Shown here piece by piece: positions 1 to 14,200 of a DNA stretch of 64,000 bases. Made by a program: the position numbers and the translations under genes. This DNA is from Cyanoderma ruficeps (taxonomy: Eukaryota > Chordata > Aves > Passeriformes > Timaliidae), in NCBI GenBank assembly GCA_008694505.1, contig VZDJ01000223.1, forward strand, positions 2,879,350-2,943,349. Reading direction: 5' to 3'. A model generated the notes under the pieces. It saw only the letters and a program-made list of their open reading frames with translations. It was not told the origin of the DNA and searched no databases. Numbering within the stretch: position 1 is the first letter of the stretch; each line of letters starts with the position of its first letter.

Positions 1-2189
1 GACCAAAATTTGTGCACACCTTCATTTTGGAATATGTAAGGGCTCATTTTTTTCTGCACTGCCACATCAGAAATAAACTGGTGGCAGAAAAGAGCTGCAA
101 GATTAAGACACAATTGAGGTGCCCCTGGATCCATTGCTGAAAATACCCCCTTTTCTTCTGTTTGAAGACAACCCAGGGATTTAAGATAAAGTTTCCCTTG
201 GTCCCTGTACAAAGGCATACCCACTGTGCACTTGATTTGTAAGATTATCATCTGCTAAAGGCATCAGTTACATTTCAATATTGGTTTCCAATCTTGCATG
301 GTTTCTTCATTTAAGAAAGTTTATAATTGGAAGAACTGAGAGTATATTTATAACTTATTTTGGTTTTTTACTTATTTTTAATCCAGATTTCTCAACCATC
401 TAACTACTGTAGTGGAGTTATCTAGTTTTACTCAGGCTCATTCATCCACTCAATAAAGTTGCATAAGTAAAGAAAGATTAAAATATAAGAAGATTAATAA
501 TGACAACCTAAATAGAAAAAGACAGGAGTCTCTGGAATCTTACCAAGGATGCATTAAATTAAAACAGAACCATGACTGAGTAAACTTGACCTTTCTGATG
601 ATATCAACAGAAAACACAAGACACAGATTTGCTCTGGGTCTCTGCTGTAACCTGACAAGGTGGTTTTTTGTAGGTTCAGTGCACAATCCAACAGCTCCTG
701 GTGTTGAGGGGCAGCCCCAGCAGCATCCCAAGGGAGCCAGCCCTGCCTTGGCAGCACCACTTCTCACAGGCACATCAGCTAAAGCCAGCCTGGCAGCCCA
801 GGCTATGCCCACACTGCTGACTAGGTCTGACTGCTTCTCCCTGACCAGCTCTCTCTAGAGTCTCTTGGTCACTGCACACTGCAATGGATTTGCCACAGGC
901 CTCCCAGACCTTCCTGCTTTGGGGAGGGGTTTTTGGGTTGGGTGTTTTTCCCCTTTAATGAATGGCAGCATTCCCCAGCAACGCTGACCAGGATGTGAGT
1001 TCATACTCTGGAGGGCAGCATGAGAGCACAGTCCCTGCTCCGTGGCATGAGCAGAATGGAGCTCCCAGCACACCCTGAACCTGCTCTCCTGTGCCCCCAG
1101 CCCAGCCTCCTCTCCGAGGGCACCCACACAGGGCTGCACACACACAGGAACGTTCAGAAGACCAGGACACTGGAGCAAAGCCAAGCAAGCAAACCAAACC
1201 CACAACAAAACACACCCCAGAGGAGTGACTGATTCATCCTTCACTCTTCTGTGCAAGCTCATGTGGAAAATTTAATCGAGAACAGCCTGAAGTGTCAGCA
1301 ATGCACTTAAAATTCCACATTTCTACCATCATTTGACTCTTCTGTGCCACCACACACTGATCTTAATGCAAGCCCTTGCAGATCAGATGGAGACAGATGG
1401 TTAAAGGCACACAAAGAGGTAAAGTCACAGGTGTTATTCAACAGAGCACTCTGAGGGAGGCAAACAAACCTCCTTATCCTGACAAACTTTTGACTTACAT
1501 GACCTATCAGAAATGCTGCCTTCACAAAGAATTGAGAATAGAATGCACCGAAAAAAGAGTGTTTATGAAGTTTTTTTTGTGGATACTTGCTTTTCAATTT
1601 CCCAGCTTCTTTTTAATTCTGAATTTATTTAAAGTTAATGAGTTCACAGAATAACAAAGCACAGTTACTGAGGTTGGTGACAGACTTGTTAATAAGCCAT
1701 GAAAACACAAAATCAATTGACCCAGTCATCCCAGACAGCAATTTTACTTGCTTGCAAGCAAGATGTTTTTAGGTTTTCCCCAAAACCTAAAGGAAACACA
1801 GCCTTGCTGGAGCTCCCAATGGCCAAGAATTTTGTAGTCAGTTTTTCACAGAGAGTTCACACTCAAAGTGCCACCATTCTTTACAGTGAAATTAAAAACT
1901 TCCTAATTTTTCTTTATTATCTATGATCTTATTTTCCCCAACATTTATTATAATATTTTGGTTTGGGGTTTTTTGGGGTGGTTTGAGCATTTTGGTTTCG
2001 TTTTTTGTTTGTCTGGGGTTTGGGTTTTTTTAAATTTTCTACCAACATAATTCTAGCTTGATGTCCAAATGGCTCTGGCAGTAGACAGGAGAATTCAATA
2101 TAGAAAACTGACATATAGAAGACAATTTCTATAGCTACTACAGAAACCAAAGATAAAAAGAGAACTAGAAAGTAAAAACCTTTACTCAC
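1..2189. other. SMURF2 intron 5 (partial), no gene
   Basis: No SMURF2 exon 6 sequence was found here on the minus strand. The block is AT-rich, with a moderately GC-rich patch at about 690-1200 and a T/G-rich low-complexity stretch at 1958-2035. I see no coding exon and no recognisable repeat family. Confidence 0.7.
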
Positions 2190-2255
2190 CTACTATCTGT
2201 CCTCTAACAGTATCATTGTCATTTGGCCCAAGCTTGCACAGATCCAATCTCTGAT
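2190..2255 (-). CDS. SMURF2: SMURF2 coding exon 5
   Basis: This 66-nt exon follows acceptor TTTTGTAG and ends at donor GTGAGT. It encodes (Y)QRLDLCKLGPNDNDTVRGQIV, closing the C2 domain. Its last base opens the Val codon of exon 6, which is not present in the window. Confidence 0.95.
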
Positions 2256-5200
2256 CTACAAAATGAGGGCACAAAGTGTAAATCACACAACAGAACAAAA
2301 CACCATCACAAACTACCAAACCACCTGGAATATACAAGCTTTATAAAACCCAATTAACTGTCATTCTTCCAAAGCCTGTGCATGTAAGCTGGGGCTGAAA
2401 GAGAAGAAACTCGTCTTTAGCTTACTTACAACCAGTGTCTTTAAGGCGGTTGATTGCGTTTGAAAGAAGCCTCACACAGCCCAGAAAACCAGCTCCCTGC
2501 TTTTTATGAATTTTCTTGTGATTCCACACGCTGATTGTTATAGAATCCGACTTCCCGATATATCTGAAAAACGTGGAACAAACAGCACTGTCAATGGCAC
2601 TTACTGAACACTTTGACGATGCGTCAGAAACCACCTTGGGGGGAAAAATGATCATCAGCCACTACATTAAAAATTTAACACACACTGCAATGGCAAGAGA
2701 GAGCAAGTCATCTGCAGGTAAGATGTGCACTGTACTTCAATGGAAGCATGTCTCATGGAGGAGCTCACTTAAATACAAACTGCTCTAAAAGCCTGATTCT
2801 GGAAGGAGGCATTCATGTGAACCGACTGGAATCAGTTCAAACAGCAACACGAGCAGGCTGTGGGCTGCCCCTCCACCACAGCTCCCCAAGCAGCCACAAA
2901 CATGCTCAGCTCCATGCCCCAGCCCAGCCTGTCCCAAGGGGGGCAATGCCAGCAGTGTCTGGGGGCAGCAGGAGCAGGGACAGCGGCCCCAGTGCCCGAC
3001 AGGAGGTGGGAGCTCCTCGGGGCTGCTCCTCCAAGCCCCAGGAATGCAGGGAGCCCCTGCAGGTGCTCCCCAGCACCCAGGAGTGTCAGGCCAAGCCATC
3101 ACACAGCTGCAGTTCCCAGAGCCCCGGGAGGCTGATTTACCCTCAGTAATGGATGTCTGGGACATACATTACACGTGACAGCCGTGACAAGTGGTCCACA
3201 CGGGGTTTAGCTGGGATGTGCCACGTTCCCCTCCTGCCCCTGCTCACTCCTCGCAGCGTTCCCACCGACATGCTTGGCAAAACCTGGATCTGTGTTCACG
3301 GCCTGGGGGAAACCTGGACACTGCAGCCTGTGTTACTTCTGCTTTTTTCGTTTGAAGCTTTGTTCTTCAGAGGCAATTACTTTGTGAGCTCGTTTTTGTT
3401 TTCAAAACTTTCAGAGGACAGTTTCAAAACACTCAAAATAAATCAACGATTGCCAACACTGAATTATTATGCCTGTTTCAAGTTGAGGGAAATGAATTTG
3501 TAACTATGGCTTAGATCCCAAGAACTGCTTGTAGTTCTCTCTTCCCAGGCCACAAATTCTGGCCTTAGTTTAGTTCCAAGGGCTTCTTTTTTGTTTGTTT
3601 TTGAATGAAAACTGATCAACCAATGTCTAAATACATCTCCCCATTGACTGTGGCTCTATTGGCTTTTAAACATCTTAATATTTTCATAAAGATAGAAATG
3701 ATACTGTCAAGGTTGGCAAACCAAATAATTGAACTAACTGGCACGGCTTGAAATTACAGCTGTGATCAGGTTAACACTTCTCCCATTCTTCCTTTTCCAA
3801 AAGGCAGAACTTTTACAACTTCCTTTTTCCCACCTGCAGACAGCAACTGACCCAAGAAGTAGAAGACAGAAAAGCCTCATGGTTTAAAGTAACCACTGCA
3901 CATTTACACAAAAACAAAAACAAACAAACCCAAATGAAACACAAACTTCACATAAAAAAGCCCCGACGTTTTTTGAATAGTAAACTGATTGTGTAACATA
4001 GGTCAGATTTTTGGCCTTACAACCTTGACAATGCCAATTTTGCATAAAGAAACGAGATGAAGATGGGCAATCACGTGCACAGTTGCAGTCTACAATGCTT
4101 TATGTACTTAAAATAAATTCTAATGAGAACAATTTAGGTGCACTTAAAAGTAAAGACTTATCATGACCTGTCTTGAATTTTCCAGTTTTCCTTGTTGCTT
4201 TAAAAAAGTCAAAGGTATATGGTTAAAAACAATTTCATGACAGAACAGTTTGAATAATATGCAGAACAGCTGAATACACAACACAGTTTCCAAGAACTCC
4301 TGCAATGTTTCAGGGTGAGGTTCTCAGGGCTGGGATGGACAGTGACTATCCACACCAAGCAGGTGAGGAACTCCACATTCCACTATAATCTACTCTTGAT
4401 TTTTGCACCCAAAAACCCGGGCTGGTTCACACTTTTAAAGGAAATAGCAAGACAAGCTGCATTTTTCCAAATCAAAATGTCTATTTTTTTTAATCAAGTA
4501 AGAAATAGTTAAGTCATGTCTAGCTGGCTTTACAGCAAAATGTTTCATTTACATTTCTGCATCATTTCAGGCCTAAAAACCCATGCTTGTATTTAGAGAG
4601 TGACAGTAGGACGAGTTGACATTTCCAATTCATTTGGTGGATAAGTTACATTTGTTTTACATCATCTGGCAATGAAGTTCCAACATAAAAGCTTGAGCTA
4701 GGAATTTTTTATTAAAAAAGAATGTTCCAAAAAATAAAGTGCAACAAACCAAACCAGAAACAAAAATACACAACCCTCCCCATTTTGTTGGATGACTCTT
4801 TCTTTTTCCTCGTAATTAAAGTTCTTGGAGCTTACATTTCTTTTTTTCCTCTATCCTATCAGCAACATCTGTTCCACAGCTTCAGTACTTCAACAGAGAT
4901 AACAGGATTAGTATTAATGAAGTGGAAACATAGAAATTCAATTGCATAGACATTTTGTTGACTTCCATAATTTCTGAACCTTTAAAATTAGGGCTCTGGT
5001 TAAGAATTGCATGTTGCAAAATTTTAATTTCCCTACTCTTAGCACTTCCACTTCTAAGAAAAAAAAAATCCAATTCATGCCTTACTAGAAACCTCTACAT
5101 TATTCAAATAAAAATTTAGAACACAGGGACAATTGTTATTTTGTCTGCCGCTGAGGAAGGATTGACATCAAGTGACTTTTCATTCCCCATGGTATTACAT

Positions 5201-8200
5201 ACACTTTCCCTGAAGAGTTCACCTCGCTGGAGAAATGTGGAATGAAGAAAGTGGAAAAAAATATTCCTGAAAAAACACACCTCTTCCTGATCACATGCCA
5301 GAAATACTCCCTCCAGCAAGAGGGAAAAATGCAGCATCACGAGGTATGAACTCAGGTTTGGAAGCCAGGAATTCCCTATTTCTAATCCATGCTGTCACAC
5401 AGACTGTTCTTACGACCTGGACAAATTACTAGGCTTGTTTCTCCATTTTCCCATTTCTGACTTTTTTTCTAATATAATTTCAGTGTTCTGCTTTGAGCTA
5501 CCAGCTGCTTTCAGGCTGGGGAGAAGAGGGTGTGAAGAGACTGAATGAAAACTAGTACCCCAATTTTTTCTCTCCCATCTTCATTCACTTCCTGCCTGGC
5601 ACTGCTCATCTCTGCAGGAGCTGAAGGGTGTTTGAGCATCTGGGATGGTCACCAGGACCTGCCAGGGGCTGTGGCTGAGGCAGGGATGGAGCAGGGACAC
5701 GTTTCCTGCTGCAAAGGGCATCAGCTTCACCTCGAGCATCACGTGGAGAAGGAAAAGCAGTTGCACAGAACTGTTTGGTGGCTCTTTAGAAGATAATTCA
5801 GGATGGGATTGTCTGAAGCAGCACCAGGCAGAGCTGCTGCCTTCTCTCCCTGAGAAAAACCCAGGATCCTTAGCATTACCAAGACAAAGTCAGAAGGCTG
5901 GGGGAGAAAAGTGACTCTGGCCAGGGCAGTGCAGCAGCCTGGGGACGTGAAGGCACCAAAGCGCACTAGAAGCTGCAATAAAGAGATTTTGGGAAGAGGA
6001 GTTCTTTGTGGGAGGTGGGTGAGGTTCTATTACAGAGAGATCACGAAGGAGAAGAGTCCATGTGGACTCGAACAGACCAAAGCTGGGAGCAGAAGGAGAT
6101 TTTGGTGGAGATCATGGTACAAACACCTTCCAGAGGTGATGAGACCTGCTGTGCCCTAAGGGCAGAGGCTGCTGGGGAGGCTGGGGCACACTGGGCAGGG
6201 CAATGCACAGAGGTCAGGCTACCAAAGGTGGGCAGAAAGGGGAAGGAAGAGAAAAAGGGGATTTAAGTTCCTGAACTGCTGGCTTAGGTGGTTTAGCTCT
6301 GAACCCAAAAAATCTATAAATGTGTCAAGTCTGGTTATTCAAAAGCTCTGAGGAAAGGCCTGAACAATAGGAAAAACACAAAAGACTGAAAATAAGGAAG
6401 GGGAATACTTCCAGGGCAAGCATGGTATTTTACTGACATTAAACTACATCCAGACAGCAACTATTTGGCAATTTCTTTCTGGAAAGTCTCCCAGATTCCC
6501 CCTCTCTACACACACACCCATCTAGGCTGAAGAATCCAAGCAGCTAATTCAACCACTTCCTTTTCACACTAAGATCTGAATTAAGAACGACATAAAGCAA
6601 AAGCTAACCCCTCTTTGCTCGTTATAACACTGCAGAAGTCCTTTTAAAAAATTCTTATACAACAGAATATATACTTACGTTGAATCAGGTTAGCAAGCCA
6701 CAAAATTCTCTTGGAATTAGCAATTTAATTCAGACATTTCTGCATAAATATATTACAACAGCTCCATCTGACTGTGCCATTTGCATCTGCCATCATATGA
6801 TGTATGATATCTTAATATCTGGTGCAGATGAAAGGTGAGACCTGACACTGAGGACACTATACAGTAAAAAATTACCTTACAATAATAGCCAGGCAGTGAG
6901 TTGTACCAAAGAGATTTATTCTTTTACTGCTGTTTTAAATAGGAAGTGAAGATAATGTGACTGATGTTTATAAACAGAAATACATTTCCCTAGAGTAAGG
7001 AATAACAGGTGAGACTATAAAAGGGGTTAAATTATTATCAAGAAAATTTGGAGAGGGAAAGGATTATTTTCTAATAACAAGGCCTGACACAACACTAAAT
7101 TTTACTTTGGATTAGAAGTACTGGATACACTTCTGTCATCAGGGAATTCAACAGCCAGAATCAAACAAAGTAGTTCTCCCTAGAGGTCAAGATTTTATAT
7201 TTAAAATAATACACTAATTCAATAAAATCTGTTTTTTAACTTCTTCCCTGAACAAGAAAAAAACTAACCACCACCCACAAAAAATACTCCACACAGGTCT
7301 AAATTCCTTTGGGCAATCCAGCAAGGGATGTTTCAAATCTGCTCAAGCAAAACATTCTGCCAGAACCCCCCTTTTCCTCTCTGCTTTTTGTAACATGTAT
7401 GGATTGCAATCACAGCCTTGGAAAGACAATACAGTATTCAGATACAACCATGACTTGTTCTATAAAACAACCTAAAAATACCTTCTCATCATCCTTCCTT
7501 AAAAGTTATAACCAGAAAGGATTTTTTCCTAAAGATTTTACTGGTTTTTTTCCATTATTCTTGGTGCATATCAACATCTTCCCTCACTTCCCATGTCCTC
7601 TGCTTCTTTTCTCCAGAAGGGAATCAAATCATCAGCCCATGGAGCACTGAGCATCCTTTACAGCCACTCCAGACAACTCCACTGTCCCACAGCACTTCAA
7701 ACTGGCCAGCACTGGGGCACTCACAGGGAACCAGCCACTTGGAATTTGGAATTCCACATGGAATTTTGGCATCTTCCACACAGAATCTCAACGTGGAGTA
7801 AGTGCCCACCTTCCTCTTGCAGGAGAGGCCCTTCCCAACTGTTCAAAGGTTACAGAAGGATTTGCACTCAGCCATGCTGGCAGCACTTTCCACCTTCTAT
7901 CCCTGGAAAGCTGTGCATTAACGCTCATTAACAGACCCACCTAACTAAAAAACAATCCAAGTCTGTGCTCAGTTTCAGGGATTTCTCCTTAGCTCTACCC
8001 TGATCCTTGGAGAGGACATGGAAAGGCAAAGGTCTGAAACCTCCACTCTGTACAAATCAATATTTTGATAGGTTTAGTACCATTAAAGAAACAAATTAAC
8101 TTAGAATTCTTCCAATAGAAAAGAGAGCCATTTGCTATAAATGAGCTTAAAACTTGTTTTGTACCCATTTCTCTAATGAATATGAATTACAGTCTCACAC

Positions 8201-11200
8201 GCAGAATCTAAGCTTAAACTGGGTTGGGATAATAAAACTATAATATTGTTATTTCACTAAACTGCCATGATACTTTGTTAAGCAGTGAAGAAAATGTTCT
8301 GTATCCTGCACTAACACATTATGAACAATGACTTCACATCTTTAGTCTTGGATATTCAAATAAGGAGTAGATCAAGACATGACTTTAAACCAGGCCTTCC
8401 ATATTCTGCTGTGAGACCCATCAAGCTGCTTTCCTTCACTGGGAAAAAGAGGGACAAGAAATTGTCCATGTATATCATATTTGCTGCAGGTTTGGTGATG
8501 GCCAAAGTTAACATAAATATGCTCAAACAGTTTCTAATAATATGGGACAGGGAATGGAGCCATGGGGAAAAAGCCAGAGATCAGAACAGGAGAATACAAT
8601 GATGCAAAACGGGTCATTTCTCTTCCTCATCTTTCATCCCAAGGAAAAAGATAAAGAATAAAAGACAAGGAAAATAAAGCATGCACAGAGACCTACATAA
8701 AAATCAAAGCTTTAATAACTTACGTTGTACAGAAATATTCTATGCTTTGCAAAGAGAAGAAAATCATGACATATATGTGCCATACTGATTCTACTGCTCA
8801 AAAGCACCGAAAGGTGCTCAAGGGATGATAACAATAATTCAGAGTGAGAACAACATTTGGGACAGAAAATGACAGAAAGGAGAGAAAATTGAACAAAAGG
8901 CACAAAGAGAAAAAGACAGTGTAGCACCACAACAGACAAAAATTGCATCAAGAGAAGAGCAGTTTGAGGAAAATACTGTCAATTACTTGCTACATTTTAC
9001 AGAAGTGTTAGTATGAAAACACCACAATAAAACAATGCTGTAGTCCATGTAAGCATGCTGCAGACATCAGCACCATGAAAACAAGTGCAGTATTTAAATT
9101 TTGAGGTAAATGAGAAAGTGGAATTTTGCTACATGTACTTTTCACTCAAACTAATAAACTCTAGGATCCTTTCCACGCCATACATAGGACAGGATAATGA
9201 ACATCTTACATTGTCTGTGTAATTTAGAGGATTTCACTTCAAACCTTTGGTTATCACTGTTACCACCTACAGGTCATAATGCTGATTCCATTTGGGATCA
9301 AGTGTATTCTTCACAGTATCTGTAGAATGGCACTGGCCAGATCCGTCCACCACAACCTTAGCAAAGGGATCAGGAAGTCCTAAAAGGAGGAAAAGAAAAA
9401 AAAAAGCTACCAAGTGGATCAGGATGCTTTGAAGTCCTCTCTCATTGCTCAGTTATTTAATCTTTCATTTGAGGATTTATTTGCCTTTTATTCATGAATG
9501 AGACCTCTACTAAATGAATGGGAATAACATGACGTATTAAGCACAGGAAATGGCTGAATTAGCAATTCTTTTCACTGATATGGACTAAGAAAAAGTTGTG
9601 TAAGTCAAACACATTGGGGAAAAAAAACCCTAAACACCTTAATCTTCCTAATTCAGGTTGGAGTAAATTCTCAGCATACAAAGAAGCCAAAGGCAGAGAA
9701 AACAAAGTTACATTCTTTATATGTTTCAGATCAAATCACAGTTATGATTTTGGCTGATATTGGTATAACAGAGAATTGCCTGTAACAGGTTATTCTTGCT
9801 TTTAGGATCCAGTTGGTTCACTGCTGGCTTTGTGCTCCGTTTGCTGCCAGCTCAGTACCTCAGAAACACTGAACACAAGTTCATCTGAACACCAAAAATC
9901 AGTGTAAAGATGGTGCTGAACTCCAGATTCAGGGGTGGAAAAGCAGCAGGAGCAGAGCAGCCCAGGATCAGCACCTCCTGCTGAACTGACACCAAGGGAC
10001 GGCCCCACCAGTGATGGCCCAGGTCCTGCCCTTTCCCCCCACACTCATTCCCTCCTCCCCTCATGGAGTGCTGTGAGTCAGCTGGGGGAGCCAAGGTGGG
10101 GAGATTTGCTGAGGTGCAGTTCTGTCCCAGCTGCAGCTCCTCAGGTGACTCAGGCAGAGCTGCTCAGGCAGCACAGGCCTTGGGACAAGAAAGCACGTGG
10201 GGACAAAGGAGTGGGACCTTGGGACATCTGTGCTTCAGCATCACACATTGCAGGACCTGAGGGGGTTTTTTCAGGAATGATCAAACGCCCAAGAACTTGG
10301 AATCAATACAGAAACTGACATACAAGCAATGTTTCAGAAGTATCATAAATCACAGTATAATTCTGGATCATTGCCTCTTCAATTTCTTTCCAAAGCTCAG
10401 GTCTGCCCTTCCAAATTCCTCCCAGGTAGGAGGTGGCAAGCAGGTGATCTGTGCATGCAGGACACAGACAGTAACATTCCTTTCTGCCTCTTTCATCTAA
10501 TTCTTAGCACTTCTTTCAAAACATTATTAAAATTAATTGAAACATAATTTCAGAGTACGTTGGTGTTACGAGGTGGTTATTAATAATTAAGGAGCCCATC
10601 TGTTTGCTTGACAAAAAGTTCTTGTATGAAAAATGACTTAATAAATATATGACACTAAATTTGAGGAACATGTAATTTGCCTAAATGGGTACATTTGTTT
10701 CCCACTCCCGTAAAAACAGAGAGAGTGTGTCAGTGTTTTAATTATTATTATGATTCTGTGATGAGTGTCACCTAAGACCAAAATAGAAGCCCTGAAATAA
10801 AAGATCAAAGCCTTCAGTCCCCTCACTGCAAATATCTTAATATAATCATCATATGCAAAACACTGGACTATAGAACTTGCACAATATTTATTCCATCTAT
10901 AAATAAATGTATAAAACTGTAACAGCTACTTACGGAAAAAGTCCTTTTTCACCAAGTTTTTTGCACACAGTACTGCAAGAAAAACAGAAACACAAAATTA
11001 AGTTACTGATTGCCAACTTTTTTTTTTTAAGTTATTTTACCTGTCCAGCACTTCAGAAAATCCTGCTTTAAATAAAACGAACATAAATGAACTGTGTTCC
11101 TTCATCATTTATATTGTCATATGAATTAACTCCTGAAAGATGAGCTGAAGTGTCATCTTTTGGCAATTTACCTGTAGGCAGATTACAGTGGAAGTGAGAT

Positions 11201-14200
11201 GGTCTCTTCAAGCAATAGTTCCACAGTGATTTTTTTTCCCCCCCTCAACTGTTTTGCCAACTGTGAGTTCAGCAGAGAGGGACCTGGAGAACTCCTGGCT
11301 GGTTCACCATAATTAGTGCTGGGACACAAGCAGGGGCTTATGCTCAGTTCTACAGCCCAGCAAAAGCTTCCTTGATGATAAAAAATAGATCATCAGGCAG
11401 CCAAGGCTTTTCTGTTATCCTGCATGGTAATAAATAAAAGGTTTTACCTGAAAAGCACTTGGGTGGAGCACACTAACTTCTAAAGCCAGAGTTCTGATGG
11501 TTCCAAAGATATCTTTCATTTGCAGCAGCTGATAATTGTTTCAGGCTTTGTTTGTTTGTTTGTTTAAATTAAAAGGAAGGGACATTTGCATTTGTCAACT
11601 AAAAATACCCAGGGGAAAACAATGTCCTATGAGAATTAATTTAAACAAACAAACAAATAAATAAAAGGTCAAAGGGGACAAATTTCATATAAAGGTGCCA
11701 AGGTACACAATGAAGCCTTCACAAACTGCACCACTGCTCAACTACTATGCTTATCTATTATCACAGGTTTAGTAAGCAGGAAATATTAGATTCCCCTGTG
11801 AAACATTAAAATATTTACTGATAACACAAAAGGATTCTTGGGGATTGAGCAAAAGCATGAATTCCCACAGCTAGTATTAAAAAAAAAAGGGGGGGGGAGT
11901 GGGAAGAGTTATTTGGTTGGAACCTGATGCTGCAGGAGATTCCTCACTATATTATTCCCTTGGATATTTTTCCTATGAGATCGCCAATATTTATTACTGC
12001 CAGGAAATGCAAAGAGAGAAAAGTGCATCCAATAATCACATCCCACAGGCACCACCTAAAACCAAACACCATTGGTCATCCTTGCCCCCCCAAAATATCC
12101 TCCCACTGATCCTGCAAGGCTCCTGATCCCCAATTTCTGCCTGAATAAAAGCAAGCAGAGGCAATCCATGAGCACCCCCATGGAGATCTCCACAGCCAGG
12201 GCAGAGAAGCACCACCCTGGACAGTCTAAATAATGGAATTCACGTTTTTCCAATTTTTACATTCATAAAGATGCTGATTTTAATGAAGCTGCTTTCCACT
12301 GGAATTGAGCACTTTAAAATCTGGCTACAGCTCTGCTCAGGTCTGAGGGGTTTTGGTCCTCCATAAAACACAAGGAGATGCCTATCAGTGCCTTCAAGGG
12401 GTCACAGAACGACCCCCTCACACTGACCTATTCCACAGGAAAGAGACATAAAAGTTCCCAGGAAAATTTCAGCACAGTAGTTTGATATAAAGGGCTGCTA
12501 ACAACATTGTTACCCTGAAAAAGAAGTGTCTGGTTTCACGTTGGTAGCTGCTGGGGTTTTTTAAAGATGATAAAAGAAATAAATGTAATTTCTCTCCATT
12601 CAAAGGCATACTGGTATTCCTAAAGCAGAGCTCCATTTATGGGATTTTCTCCCGATAATTTCAATCTGAACAGTCAACAGTAATAAAATACTAACAGAGA
12701 ATCAAAAGTTTCAGGTATTTCTGATACCCAACATTCAAGAACACACAGGAAAGAGACTGTCACATCACTGCTCTACAGATCAAATAAAGTTGTTTGGAAG
12801 GTGTAATAAAAATCCACAGATACCAAAGGCTTCCATGTGCCCAACAATCTAAAGCTTACTCTATCCAGAACATTGACAAGAACCTAAAGGCATTTGAAAA
12901 CAAAGAGGTAATAGAAAACTGCTTTTGCAGCTCCTTAAGGTTTTATTACACTAAGAATATCCTCAGGTGAGTGATAACACAACAGACATCATCTGCCCGA
13001 GAACTGCACTAGGTTATTGCTCACCAGCCACCTTTCATCTAGTGGTGAAAAGCTTCAAGGAAAATAGATGCTTATACAGATGGCAACTTCTAAAAATATC
13101 TAAAAAAAAGATACAACTATTGTCACAGTTCTACCCGTTACAAGTAATGGGAAGTTTAAAGTGAAACTGAGGGCTTAAAATCCAATAGTTAAGTCAAAAT
13201 TTATCTACAGCACAGCAACACAGGGTGCTCCTGAAACTGTATAATGTCCAAGATAAAAAAGGTTTAACTATTCTTGTGAGACAAATTGTAAGGTTAACTA
13301 ATTACTAACATTTCTTTTCAAAAATAAAGCAAGCCTGCCAATGCAATTTAACAGAAGTCTCATTTTTATAAGATTGGGCACACGCAGAGCACACAGACTA
13401 ATAACTGCTTCCCCAACAATTAGCTGTGAGTGAACAAACTAATATTTTTGGCTTAACTTTTCCCTCTCTAGTAACCACATTTAAGGCAAGTCTGCCTTTG
13501 TCAGGTTAACAAAACAGGAGAGATGCTGAGCAAGCCTCCATTAACAACACCCCCTCTGCCAGGTATTTCTAGGTGAAAAGGCCCAGGTCCCAGGAGCTCA
13601 ACTCAGAGTAAAACAATCTTCCTCCACACACAGAGCTCTCATCTGTCTCAGGACTTTTTCTGGACAAAACTTTTCCCACTGGTGGGAAAAGTACCAGTTT
13701 ATGCTCCCCTTTTCTAACAGTTTCAACACTGTATTAAAACCCGTTCTGAATATCCTGATAACCAGCTGATTAATAGTTCCTTGAGAATAAAAGCTAAGGA
13801 AGTTTGGTTTCCTATGGATTTATGTTTCATGGCTGACTGAAGGCTGTGGCTGAGGCTTTTCCCACTGGGCATTCAGACAGACCCTCTCCCACACAGGCTC
13901 TCCCTGCTCCAGCAGTGCAGGATCTGCTGCAGCTTTTCCCCCTCACTTCAGGTCACTGCCAGGGGCTCCTCTTTATCCAGGCAATGATTCTCACAAAACT
14001 CACAGGACTTAATTATCTTCAAGTCTTCCATCCTAAGTTCAATTTAAGCTCAAGATTCAAAGACCATAAAGAACTAGAGGGAGATTTCTTTCCCTTGACA
14101 AAGCCAAGTTAAAGGGCTGATGACTCTGGACCACACGCTCAGCTCATCATTATCAGATCTACACAGCCCCACCACTAATGGATCCTCTGGAGGCACAAGG

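Noticed and set aside
1..2189. Search for SMURF2 exon 6 (the segment following GQIV)
   Set aside because: No sequence encoding the expected VSLQSRDR-type continuation was found, so the exon lies beyond the left edge.
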